Assembly (NCBI GenBank): GCA_015183035.1
Contig: JACZZP010000020.1
Coordinates: 1 to 64,000, forward strand
DNA length: 64,000 nucleotides
Reading direction: 5' to 3'
Source of the DNA: Meloidogyne chitwoodi
Lineage: Eukaryota; Nematoda; Chromadorea; Rhabditida; Meloidogynidae
Part shown: one piece after another, positions 11,201-22,000 of the stretch
How positions within the stretch are numbered: the first letter of the stretch is position 1
Layout of the letters: every line of letters starts with the position of its first letter
The notes under the pieces: generated by a model
Seen by the model: the letters and a program-made list of their open reading frames with translations, nothing else
What the model was told of the DNA's origin: nothing
Database searches by the model: none
Position numbers and translations under genes: made by a program

Positions 11201-12887
11201 ACTCACCAGGCACTTCGACTGGCAATTTCAAATCCAAAAGGTGATAAAATATAGGAATAGCAGGTGTTGCCGTTGTTGCAATTGTATTTGTAATACCCAA
11301 TTGATAAAAAAGAGCAAAACCTGAAGTAATTGAACCAATCTCAGCAATTCCCAAATAAAAAGTTTCTGAACGCAAATTTTCTAATAAGTCAGGGTCGCTA
11401 ATTACAGCTAAATTTTAAAAAATTAAAATTATTAAAAATATTTTTTATTTTAAATTTTAGGGTGAATCCCCAATGATCGAGGACGGACACGTTGTGTACG
11501 GGGACGGGAAATATTGTCAGGGACGCGTCAAAGGAGATTATCAATTGTCGGGAATAACCAACGGGGGACCCTTTTGTGAATTTTTTAGTCAAAAGTCATC
11601 CGCGAGGCTTTGACTAACCTTAATTTAAATGCCCAATTGAAAATGAAATATTTATACAAAAATTTAATTCGAACTAACCTTGATAGAAGGTTACCGATCG
11701 GCATTTTGTCAGTTGCCAATATAACGGGTTGTCTGAACTTATTTGTTCTTGTGCCCAATTGCTTGGAAGTGCCAATTGTTGAGAACTTGTAGAAAATGTA
11801 TCCTCGAACGATTGATCCATTTCAAGTAATCTAGCATCTATATTATTATTTTCTATTAATTTATTCACTTCTTCCTCAATCGAAAATTCATGTCTATTGT
11901 TAGAACCGTAATTGGCGACCAGAAAAGTCTAGAAAATTTTAAAATAATTTTTTTACTAAAATATTTTTTAAATTACCACACTATATCCATTTTCATTCAA
12001 AGTTTTTGCCAGTTCCTTCTGAAAAAAAATTAATTTATTGTCCATAAACCAATTCCATACAAACCAAATTAACTCGTAATATATAAATTTATTTGCTTAA
12101 CGTAAGACAAATTTTTTGTTTCTTGACTTTTGAGTATTTTTGTCTTATAAATCTTATTACTTACTCCCCTTCGTTTTTTATAAATATTTTTTAAATCGTT
12201 TTATACGGTGGAAAATAATTATTTTTGAAAAGAAATAAAAAAGAAAATTAAAAAATATTATTAAAGATGCTCTGAAATGCAAAGAGAAAGATAACTTACT
12301 CTGCGCTCTCTGCCCTTGTCTTTTACCCTTACTTTTTGTTATTTAATCATAACTTTTTTTAAATTTTATATAAAAATATAAATATAAACTAAAATTTAAA
12401 AAATAAAGTAAAAAATTAGCTTTATTTTAAAAATTAAAGTTTATAAAATTTAGCCAATTTTTGAGAAATTATTGGAAAAATTCTGAATATAGTCAATAAT
12501 AGCTATATTTTTAATTTTTCAACAAATTGGGCAATTTACTCAGTCCATCACTCATTTTTACATATGACACAATCACCTGATTAGTTGCTCTTTCCTTTGT
12601 TTAATTGTCAATCCTTTCTCTTGACAACCCTCTATCACCTTCACATTACTTAACCTACCTATCTCTCCCCCTTTACATTTAATCCACCTTCTCCCAACAA
12701 CAAATAACTAATTTACTCAAAAATATTTATTTAAAAAAACTGAACATACCGCTAACACAAAATGACTATAATATTGACCATCAGCCAAAAAAAGAATATT
12801 ATTATTTGCCAAAATATAAGCAAAAAAATTCAAAATTAATAAAAATATTAAGGCAAATGATTTATTTGTTTTAAAAAGAAAATCCAT
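8215..12887 (-). CDS. UDP-glycosyltransferase (UGT), nine exons, no C-terminal membrane anchor
   Basis: Exons in coding order: 12887-12750, 12018-11977, 11928-11679, 11407-11207, 10789-10332, 9901-9679, 9170-9115, 9064-8874 and 8383-8215. All junctions keep frame, giving 575 residues. UGTs transfer sugar from UDP-sugars to small lipophilic acceptors in the ER lumen. The N-terminus starts MDFLFKTNKSFALIFLL, a signal peptide, then ILFLADGQYYSHF, the position of the acceptor-site His. The C-terminal donor domain has the family signature IIHCGQNTLTE, GVPVICIPLLGDQRYNASV. The protein ends at LKFVSVIKKL; the single membrane helix that normally closes nematode and vertebrate UGTs is absent, so it may be a soluble lumenal or secreted enzyme. 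Exon 5 uses donor GTTTGT. Introns carry several dispersed repeats. The plus-strand copy at 57385 is a paralogue. Confidence 0.9.
9355..9560. repeat. Dispersed repeat (AGAGAAAGATAACTTACTCTGYGCTCTCTGCC type), copy 1
   Basis: The inverted copy here (GGCAGAGAGCACAGAGTAAG, then TTATCTTTCTCTG) matches blocks at about 12250-12490 and 30965-31150. Each copy is followed or preceded by the same AT-rich tail (ATAAAAATATAAACTAAAATTT). All three copies are intronic. Confidence 0.8.
9955..10212 (-). repeat. SINE-like repeat with tRNA-like head
   Basis: On the minus strand, GTGGCTAATGGATAAG (10208-10190) resembles a tRNA D-arm/box A. GGTCGGAATCC, about 35 bases on, resembles box B, GGTTCGAATCC. The 5' and 3' acceptor strands do not pair, so it is not a tRNA gene. 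The body (GGAATTACTATATCTCGTGA and neighbours) is related to blocks at about 14340-14478 and 21345-21506, which suggests a dispersed tRNA-derived family. It lies in a UGT intron. Confidence 0.45.
10905..11095. mobile_element. Foldback MITE in UGT intron
   Basis: GGGTGTTGGCGGTT on the left is mirrored by AACCGCCAACCATTG on the right. The open frame spanning it is a by-product of the element and not an exon. Confidence 0.55.
11458..11612 (+). repeat. GC-rich dispersed repeat, copy 2
   Basis: Shares GGGGACGGGAAATATTGTCA, GGGACCCTTTTGTGAATTTT and AGTCAAAAGTC with the blocks at 2331 and 14490. It lies in the UGT intron between exons 3 and 4. Confidence 0.6.
12250..12490. repeat. Dispersed repeat, copy 2
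   Basis: ATGCTCTGAAATGCAAAGAG, AAAGATAACTTACTCTGCGC and TCTCTGCCCTTGTC match the blocks at 9355 (inverted) and 30965. It lies in the first UGT intron. Confidence 0.8.
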
Positions 12888-14480
12888 TTTTTACTTAAAA
12901 TTAATTAAAATTTAAATAAAAATTAGCTATAGATTTTTAAAAAATTTTTATAAATAAATGAAGTCTTAGAGTATTTTATTGGTATTTTATAGACAAGTAA
13001 AATATAGATGCCACCCCTCCTATGCTGTGTTTGCCGGAAAGAAACGCCCATTAGAGTTTAATAAAAAAATTTTTTTATTAAAAATTTTTATAAGATGGTG
13101 TGTTTAATTTTTTGTGTTTTACATGTATTTTTGTTTTTTCTTGTGATTTTTTGTCTGATTCTGACGCATTTTCCGAGTATTGACCGATTTTCTACTGTCG
13201 GTTTTCCACTGCTAGCCAATAAGGCTATAAGTTGGCTTAACTATTAAAAGTAGAAAAGATGATTAACTAGTAAATTTGTTGAATAATAATAATTTTACGA
13301 AAATGTTTAGAAGGAGTTTTAAATTTCATATTTGAAAAATATCGAAAATGTCAAAGTCGGCAAGTCCCGACAATAATAATTTAAATAAATATTTGACATT
13401 TTGAATTTTACCATTTTGAAATTTTAAATTAAAAAAATTTTTTTTTAATTGTTGGCAATTTTTCTTGAGTTAAAGTGCACACCAAAATACACAAGAAAAA
13501 TTAACCTTGACCTTTCCCCAATTTTATAGTCGCTAGTCAATTATGAAATTGTCGGAAGCATATCAGTTGATTAATAAAATCAATTACCTATACATATTTA
13601 AATTTTAAAAAATTAAATAAAAAATATAAATTATAAAATAAAAAACACTTTAAATTAAAAATTATTATTAAAAATTGAGGTAGGATTCATCGGAACGTGT
13701 TTTCGAAAAAAATCAGAATTCAGATTTGTGAATTTCAAACCGACATGAAATTCATTTTTCAGCTCTATACTCACAAGGGAACATATCAACATGATACTCA
13801 CCGATTTTGACAAAACATACCATTCGAAAGAGCTTATTGAGTAGGTACAGCGTGGTAAATTAATTATTATTTGCGCTTCAATACCAAAGTAAATTATTTC
13901 TTCTTTCAAAATTATACTTATAATTAAAATAAAGTCTCAAATAATTATTAAATTATATTAAGTCTCAATTTATTCCAATCAATAAAAATTCAATACACAA
14001 TACAAGCCAACAATATATAATAATATGCTGCTTAAAAATAACTCTTCTACAACAACTCTCTACAACTACTCAATAAGTAACTGAATAATAATTCAATAAT
14101 AGAATAACTAAGAAGGAAAACATTAAATAGGACAAAAAAGGGCGGGAGTTGGACAAAACGTACAATTTTAAATAACTTAATTTGGGTAAACATAAAAAGG
14201 TCAATATGATTTATCTAAAGAATTCAATATTTATCACAACAGAATCTAATTTTTTACGTGCCCTAGTTAAGGTAGCACAAAGTTAGAGCTTTTAAAGTTT
14301 AAAAAAATGACTCTTAATATTTTTTATAAAAAATTGGGATTTGTAGGCTAATTCAGATACCGACTCGGTATAGGACCAGAAAAATCCGGGAGTGAAATTA
14401 TGTTTTGGGAACGGAATTAAGATAAGTGGAAAATCACAACCGATCCTTAACTGAGATTCTGATCACACTGAAATGTAACT
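12888..14480. other. Spacer upstream of UGT, no supported gene
   Basis: About 13655-13909 has an open frame on the minus strand with no recognisable features. A block at about 14340-14478 resembles the SINE-like repeat body at 9955. The rest is plain AT-rich DNA and would include the UGT promoter just right of 12887. Confidence 0.5.
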
Positions 14481-14489
14481 TTAATTTAG

Positions 14490-14695
14490 TGTTCGTCCCC
14501 GTTCCTCGACGGGCTTTTGACTCAAAAAATTACAAAAAGGTCCTCCTATGGGCTGTCCCCCGTAATTAATTTTGCTCAGTGTCCCCGACAATTAATAATC
14601 TCCCCCATCCACTGTGTCGCCCCGTTAACATTTCTCGTCCCCATTCCCCGTAATGCCTCCCCGAGACTTGGGGAAGAACCCTACTTTAATTTAAT
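14490..14695 (-). repeat. GC-rich dispersed repeat, copy 3
   Basis: An inverted copy: GACGGGCTTTTGACTCAAAA, AATTACAAAAAGG and CCCCGTTAACATTTCTC answer the sequence at 2331-2545. Confidence 0.7.
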
Positions 14696-14989
14696 CTTTA
14701 CGATTATTTCTGCGGAAAAAATTGAAAATTCTGTTATTTTTCTAATTAATCGGATTTAAAGATTTTAAACTTAAAAAGTTTTATCATTAATTGAGGAGTA
14801 TAATCAAACAAAAAATATAAAAAATAAATATAAATATTTATAAAAATATACATATCAAAAAAATTTTTTTGAAGAACAAAACTATGCGAAAATATAAAAA
14901 ATATTTTTATAATTATCACAGTTTTTTAAGGCCGGAAAAATTGGCCTTTATATTCATCATCAATATTCTTTCTTAAAATAAGTCAATTG

Positions 14990-15380
14990 ACTCTCGTTAT
15001 AAGGACATTTGGAAATATTGACACTTTTATAAAAAAACATTTTTTGTTCAAAATAAGGTGTTTCCTCTTTAAACCTCACTACGATATAAGCAAATCGTTA
15101 TAAGGACCACCTAGGGTCGTTCCTTTGAGGTGTGCTTATAACGGGAGTCACCCAGTGATGCAAAAGTTCCAAAATTTCCACGGAACAAGTTCCAGTTCCG
15201 GAACTGCATTTTTAATTTTCATTGTTCCAGTTCCGGAACTATTGTAGTGTGAGGAACTAGTTCCTGACCAGTTCTTTGTTCCGGAACTAGTTCCGAACCA
15301 GGTTCCAGTTCCAGAAATTTGTTAGTTCCATTGTTCCAATTCAGGAACTGGAACTTTTGCATTACTGGAGTCAACTATAG
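14990..15380. mobile_element. GTTATAAGGAC-type element with a CAGTGATG-type element inside or beside it
   Basis: CTCTCGTTATAAGGACATTT at the left and GTGTGCTTATAACGGGAGTC at about 15131-15150 form outer arms. CAGTGATGCAAAAGTTCC to GGAACTTTTGCATTACTGG (15153-15368) is a long palindrome made of GTTCCAGTTCCGGAAC repeats. The same combination recurs at 57115-57360. Confidence 0.65.
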
Positions 15381-15552
15381 ATTTTTCAAAATATTAAAAT
15401 TTTGGATAATTTTTTCAATAAATTTAAAATTTAAAAAAATTAAAGTTTAATGGGTAAATTATAAAATAAAAATTAAATCACAAATTAAAAGCTTTCCTCA
15501 AAAATTCAGTCTTCTTCAATTGGTTCAAGAACTTGTTCAGAATTTAAATTAA

Positions 15553-16544
15553 TTAAAGGTCCAAAAGATTGTTCAGAGTATTGTTGTTTCTACTATATTT
15601 AAATTCTGTTGCATTATCAGAAGAATTTATATCTGATATTAAAATTCTAAGATCTTCTTGAACTTTCTCTCGTAAACAACTATCTTCATTGGGATTCATT
15701 TTATCAGTAGTTGTTTGATCAATAGCCAAAAAAGCTTTGAGTTGGTGCTTTCTTCGAATTTTTTTCTCTAGTTCTATCATTTCTGCATTTTCTTCCATTA
15801 ATCTGATTTTTTTTAATTTTATTATTTAATATATAAATTTGGTTAATTGTTAATAATCCCAACTTTAGGGAATAATTCAGAATTTTCTAATTACTGTTTA
15901 ATTAAAAGTAGACAGATCAGTTAGGACTATTTAGGATTTTTACTATTTTAGGTAGAGATTGGACAAAAAATGCCATTTTATTAATTTTTTCTATTTTTTT
16001 AATTTATTGTTAGACAAAAAATGAGAGAGTTGCTACACGTACATTTATATAAGAGAGACAATAATCTAACAGGCGTATTTTGTTAAAACTTTAATTTTAT
16101 TTAAAAACTTTATTGTTGGAAAAAGATTTTTCTATACTTGAAATATACTTAAAATATTCAAAAAAAAATCAAAATAAATTAAAATCCACTTACTCGATTA
16201 TATCTTTCAATAAAAAATATACATCATTTATCTTCAAAGCAGAACAGATTTTATTAATAAAATTTCTAAATTTTATTTCTCCTTCATTCTTATAATTATG
16301 CTTTATATTATTAATTGTACCATTTAATTTAATTAGAAATGTGTCTCTACCAAAAATATCATTTTTAACAAAAGGAATTAAACAATATTCTTCTTTATTG
16401 AAAGAATTGTTACTTGCTGACTGAGAAGATTCTCCTTTTTCTTCATCGCTTGAATTTGAATTTAAATTAAAAGAATTGTTGCTATTTGCATTAACTTTAA
16501 TTGTAGTATTTTTTGATTTTGTTTTCCAAAATTTGTTTTTGAAA
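15553..16544 (-). CDS. Partial gene of unknown function (two exons found)
   Basis: Exons 16544-16194 and 15802-15553 join at a phase-2 intron with a strong donor (GA|GTAAGT) and acceptor AATCAG. Together they encode about 199 residues. The first exon has a Ser/Asn-rich acidic stretch (SNSSDEEKGESSQSASNNS), then a more ordered part (YCLIPFVKNDIFGRDTF). The second is charged and probably helical (MIELEKKIRRKHQLKAF), then acidic. The 5' end is missing. An upstream split codon shows at least one more exon, which I could not place. Near the end, a second frame continues sensibly (EQSFGPLINLNSEQVLEPIE) past the stop at 15553, so a frameshift near 15600 is possible. I do not recognise the family. 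Confidence 0.5.
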
Positions 16545-16569
16545 CTTTAAAATAATAAAAACAATTAAT

Positions 16570-16640
16570 TAAAAATTAAATTTTTTTGCGGACAAATTTA
16601 AACTTGCGGATAAAGCTTTGCGGACTTATGGTCGCATAAT
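16570..16640. repeat. GCGGAC-type element terminus fragment
   Basis: TTTTTTTGCGGACAAATT, CTTGCGGATAAAGC and TTTGCGGACTTATGGTCGC are iterated GCGGA motifs like those in the Merlin termini at 4955, without a matching second arm nearby. Confidence 0.4.
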
Positions 16641-16649
16641 TAAATATTA

Positions 16650-17805
16650 TTGTCAAAATATCACTAAAAAGGGTGGTTTTAAATATTTTTTTGAATATTT
16701 ATATTGCCAAAATTGTGGTCAGATTAATAAGGGAAAATAAAAAAATATTTATTAAATTACTTTTTAAAAAATCCGGCTTCAACATTGTTTGGCCCATTAA
16801 AAATTAACAAATAAAAATTAATTAAAATCAAATAAAGCAGTAGACGAAGAATAATTTTTTTGGAATTTAAATACATTTAAAACTTTTAAAATTATTTTTT
16901 GAATTTTAAATTAATAAAAAATATTTATAATAATTAAATAAATAAATAATTTAAAAATTCAATACTATTGGGCATTAAAAAAATAATTGCCCTAATAGTG
17001 GAGATAGATATTACCTTCGTGGGTAAAAAAAGTCACATGGGTAAAGCCTCGCGCGATACGCAAGGTCACACAGAAAAAAGTCGTTTAAAGTTTTAACTAT
17101 TCCGAGGATTTAAAAATTATTTGACAATTAATTTGAACAAATTGTAAAATATTTTTTTTTTTGGAGATTTTTTTTCAAAATTAAAAAATTAAATTTAAAA
17201 AAAAATCAATTAAAATGCCAATAATTAAAAATTAAAAAAGACAATCAAGCAGTGAATGCCTTTATTTGCTTGTCGTTAATTAAATTAATTTTAGAGAGTA
17301 GGGAAATTATGAGAGACATTTAAATAATATAGCAAGAAATTTAAATGAAGCCAGGCGCCTTTGTTAATGTTTAAAGCAAGAAGTTTTTAATTAATTAAAA
17401 ATTTTTTTTAATTTTTAAAAAATATTTTTCTTTCAAATAACTTTTAGTTTAAATTTTAAATTATGTATAATTTTACTTAATAAAATTAAATAAATAAATT
17501 TATCAAAACACACTTATAAATGAACATATAGATATATATGATTAAAAAAATAATTAAATAATAAAAAGTGCAAAATTTCACATATTTAAAATAAAAATTT
17601 ATTTATTGCACTTTTATTTATTTATCAATTTTTTTAAAAGGTCAATTTGTTAAAAAAAGACAAAATTTGACATATTAGAATTGTTATTGCACTTTTCCTT
17701 ATCAATTTTTAATATTTTAAAGGACAATTTATTTTATTTATTTAAAAATACATTAGAGTATTGGCCTTTTTACTATTTTATATTTAATTCCTTTATTAAA
17801 GAAAA
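16650..17805. other. AT-rich spacer, no supported gene
   Basis: A possible minus-strand signal-peptide-like frame near 16770-16695 (MLKPDFLKSNLINIFLFSL) has no donor and is not called. Nothing else stands out. Confidence 0.45.
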
Positions 17806-17809
17806 AGAT

Positions 17810-18125
17810 TGGCGAATTATAACAACTGAAACCCTCCATCCGAATACAACCGCTATATGAGAGGATCACAAATTAACCGCATGGCGCCATGCCGCCCTCG
17901 TCTTTCAACGAATTCGCGCATATAGCGTTTTCGCTCCCACCTAGGGAGTAACGATGTCCTTTATAGAATGCTATATCCTTCTATAACATTATAAACATCT
18001 CTGCTTGTATCGACACACCAAAGCAGGTTTCTCTCGTCGTACGGCGTTTTTCTATGTCAGCAACGTGCTATTTTCTCTCTCCAAGCGGGAAACGGCAGCC
18101 AGTCGATTCGCTATAGATGCAGAAT
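17810..18125. other. GC-rich island of unknown nature
   Basis: About 300 bp with clearly higher GC than its surroundings, including the perfect palindrome GCATGGCGCCATGC, without an open frame, terminal repeats or a match to other repeats in the window. It could be an unrelated mobile element or a regulatory or RNA sequence. Confidence 0.4.
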
Positions 18126-18139
18126 TATTTGCGTTTATA

Positions 18140-18964
18140 TATATTAAGTAGAATTTTTTTATAATAAATGTTAAATGGGGAGCAGAAACAAAAAAGAAAA
18201 AATAATGTACAAAATGTCAAAAAGTGTAAAAAGACAAAATGCCAAAAAAGAAAAATAGACAAAATGCGAAAAAGACAAAATGTCAATTCTAGTTTTTTAT
18301 TTTATTCTGTTAAATAAGTCAGTGTGATTATTTTTAAATATGTACTAATATATAAACCTGTAGTTTGTGATAAAAATCTTCATTATCGTAATGAATCTTT
18401 TTTAATTAAATATGATAACATTAAAAAATTAAGTTTATAAGTGATAATTTACATTTTCTTCAAAGTTTTAATATTTTATTATAAGTCCTTTTACTAATAT
18501 TAAATATTTATATTTATTTTCAACAATATCAGCTATAAAATAATGAAATTATAATCTAATTTGAAAATAATAAACGTGAAAGTTTAATATCTTTTAAATA
18601 ATTATATACTTGATTTTATAAATGTTTTAAAAATTTAAGCTTGAAAATACATATTTGTATAACATTATAGTCACATATTTTTGAAATATTCACTAATTAC
18701 TACAAAAATAAATATATATTAAATATTTAAATTTTACCAATTACTGATTAATTTAGTAGATAAAAATAAAAATAAATTAATTTAAATAAAATTTATAAAT
18801 TAAATGATTCATAAATTATTCGATCAGTGTTAATAGTTTAAATAGAAAATTTTTAAAATAATTATTTATTAATGTTAATCATTTGACTGAAATATTTTTA
18901 ACAGAAATATTTATATTCATTAAATGATTTTTACAAAATTAATTTTATTTTTTAATTTATTTTT
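18140..18964. other. Upstream region of the astacin gene
   Basis: Very AT-rich, with no gene seen. It ends at a TTTTTCTAG acceptor (18976), 46 bases before the start codon at 19023. Confidence 0.5.
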
Positions 18965-19022
18965 TTTATTTTTCTAGATTTAATTTAAATTGCTTTCTTT
19001 ATATTTTATAAAAATTGCCATA

Positions 19023-22000
19023 ATGAATATTAAAACATTTTTAATAATTTTTTTAATATTTGTTGTTGTTGTACTGTTCATCAACTGCTCAATTGATGAT
19101 AAAATGTTTGATTCTGAAAATAATATTTTTATAATTAATGAAAAGAATATTCCAATTTATAAAATGCCAGTAGAGAAAATATCTGGATGTAACGGGTAAC
19201 AGAAATTAATATTTTTAATTTTTAATAAATATTTAAAAAAATTAAATTGAGAATTTGGGTATGTTTTAAATTAAAAAATAAAAATTTAATTAATTAAAAT
19301 ATTTTTAAAATAATTTGTTTTGAGTAAACCTTTGTTTTATACTTACAATTAGATAACTCAAAATTAATTAATTAATCAGAATAATTTAAAATAATTAATT
19401 AATTAAATCAGAATAATTAATTAATTAAATCAGAATAATTAATTAATTAAATCAGAATAATTAATTAATTAAATCAGAATAATTAATTAATTAAATCAGA
19501 ATAATTAATTAATTAAATCAGAATAATTAATTATTAAATCAGAATAATTAATTAATTAATCAGAATAATTTAAAATAATTAATTAATTAAATCAGAATAA
19601 TTAATTAATTAAATCAGAATAATTAATTAATTAAATCAGAATAATTAATTAATTAAATCAGAATAATTAATTAATTAAATCAGAATAATTAATTAATTAA
19701 ATCAGAATAATTAATTAATTAAATCAGAATAATTAATTAATTAAATCAGAATAATTAATTAATTAAATCAGAATAATTTAAAATAATTAATTTCATTTTC
19801 AGAATATTATTCTGTTATTCAAGTCAACTTTCTTTACTTTCTGAAGGGAAAAATTGGAAGCCTTCAAAGGCTTTTGAACTAACCAAAAAAGGAGATAGTA
19901 AACTCTGCTTTAATTCTTCTAATTCATCTCCAGAGCTTTTAAATCATAAAAATGTTCAATGGCATGGATTTATTGTTTTTCAGGAAGAAAATAATTATTT
20001 AACTATCTATGCTGATATTTTCCCTGAAGGGTAAAAATTAAAATAAAAATGTTCAATTGAAAAATCAGAAAATATTGGAATTTTAATTATTATACCAACT
20101 AAAACCTTTAAAGAATTTTAAATAATACAATAAATAAATTAATTAATAATTATTTAATAATTTACAGCAAAATTAATGAATTACAAAATATTGAAACATC
20201 TCAACTTTTCGATTATCTCCTAGGCAAAGATAATTCAATTAAAAGTTAATTTAAATTAATTTTTAAATTTAATTAATTAAATTATTTTTTAAAGATAAAA
20301 TTATTGAAAATAGTAAAGAAGACAAGGAATACCTTAATTCTAAACCACAGCCTTTGCTTAATGATTATGCTAGTGTATTAGCTTTAAAATGGGATATAAT
20401 GTTGGGTTTATCTAAAAATATTCAAACAAAGCCGAGTAATCGATTATTTTTTTGGAAATTAATAAATAAATGTAAATTAAATGAGGTAATTAATTTATTT
20501 AATTTTGAGACATAAAAAGCATAAAAATACAAATTTTCTAAATTTACAAAGTATTATTTATTTCATCTGATTTGAGTCACTTTAAATAAAATAAAAGTAC
20601 AGTAGTAGACTAAATTATGAAAAGAAGAGTTAAGTTCATTTGTTGCTTTTTTATTCCCTCACTGAAGGAGGATTGTTGGATTTAAATATTAAGCAAATAA
20701 ATTAAAACAAACCTTGTTTTTTATTTTATCCAAAAATAAATGTTAAAAATATTTAATTATATTTTTAGAAATTTTATGAAAAAAAATCATCCTATATTCA
20801 CACATTACAACTTTATGCAAATATTTATGAACTTGGTTGCCTTCCTGGAATTTACCAAAAAATACATCGTAATGATATTCATAAGCAATGCAAAGAAATT
20901 GATAAAAACTATAATAAAGACTGCGAAGAGTATTTTTTAAATTATTATTATTTCTATTTTGTTAATTTTAAGGGGAATGTGGTCAATATTTCAATTCTGT
21001 TACAACTCAAAATTGGATAATGATAAAGTAGATTTTCGTTTAAAGGTCTTTAACTATTTAATCTAAAAATAATTTAATTTTAATTCTAAAATATAATATT
21101 TTAGCTTCAAAATAATAAACATAGTGGATTTGGTAGAAAATGTAACAAACCAAAACAACATGGTTTAGAAATGCGTGTCTGTTCTCGTCGAATTGAATTT
21201 GTACCTTATTTTAATGAAAATAAATATAGCATTGTTTATAAAATTAAAGCAATACTTGGCTTTTCTTATTCTTATAAAAGGTCTTTTAAATTAATAAAAT
21301 TTATTTAATTTTATTTAAAGAATTGATTAGTTAATAAAAGGTTTAGAAGATCGGGATCACGTCCAAAAATAAAAATTTATAAATTTAAATAAAGAGCACG
21401 ATCCTGACTCTGTTCTGGTCAGAATATTTTGGGATAGGGATTACTTCTCGGGAATGGAATCAGCAAAAATCGGGATATTCCCGACTGGGATCCTTCGCTG
21501 AACTCTGTCTCATTAAAAAAAATAAATTAATTATTAAATATATAAATCTTTTATTTAAAAAATAAATAAATATAATTAATTATTTTTTAAGTTTCTCATT
21601 TGAAAAGTCTTTAACAATATTTGGACAAATAAACAAAACTAACGGTCATTGGAAAACTCCATTTAAAAAAGATATATTAATTCCAATTTTTACAATTAAA
21701 TTTGGAACAAAAAATACATTATTTACTAAAATAATTGATATTAATGGAAATGAATTGGATTATAATTTAAATACAATATTTAAATTAAAATTATTATTTA
21801 ACGAAAATAATGGTCAAAAACAACAACAAAATAATAATAATCTTCAAAATATAGCTGAAGGGGTAATTTAATATTTTAAAAACACTCTGATTTTGAGAGA
21901 TTTAATACAATTTAATTAGTCTGAAAAAACTATAAAAAAAATGTTTTTTCTTGGTTCTATTCATAATTAAAGCAATCATACCAACAAGAATAATAAAAAA

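Noticed and set aside
13655..13909. 84-codon minus-strand open frame
   Set aside because: No homology, no Kozak or acceptor context, no continuation into other exons.
16695..16790. Minus-strand signal-peptide-like frame as first exon of the 15553-16544 gene
   Set aside because: No GT donor in a usable phase before its stop.
19355..19790. CRISPR-like array
   Set aside because: Pure tandem repeat without unique spacers, in a eukaryotic intron.
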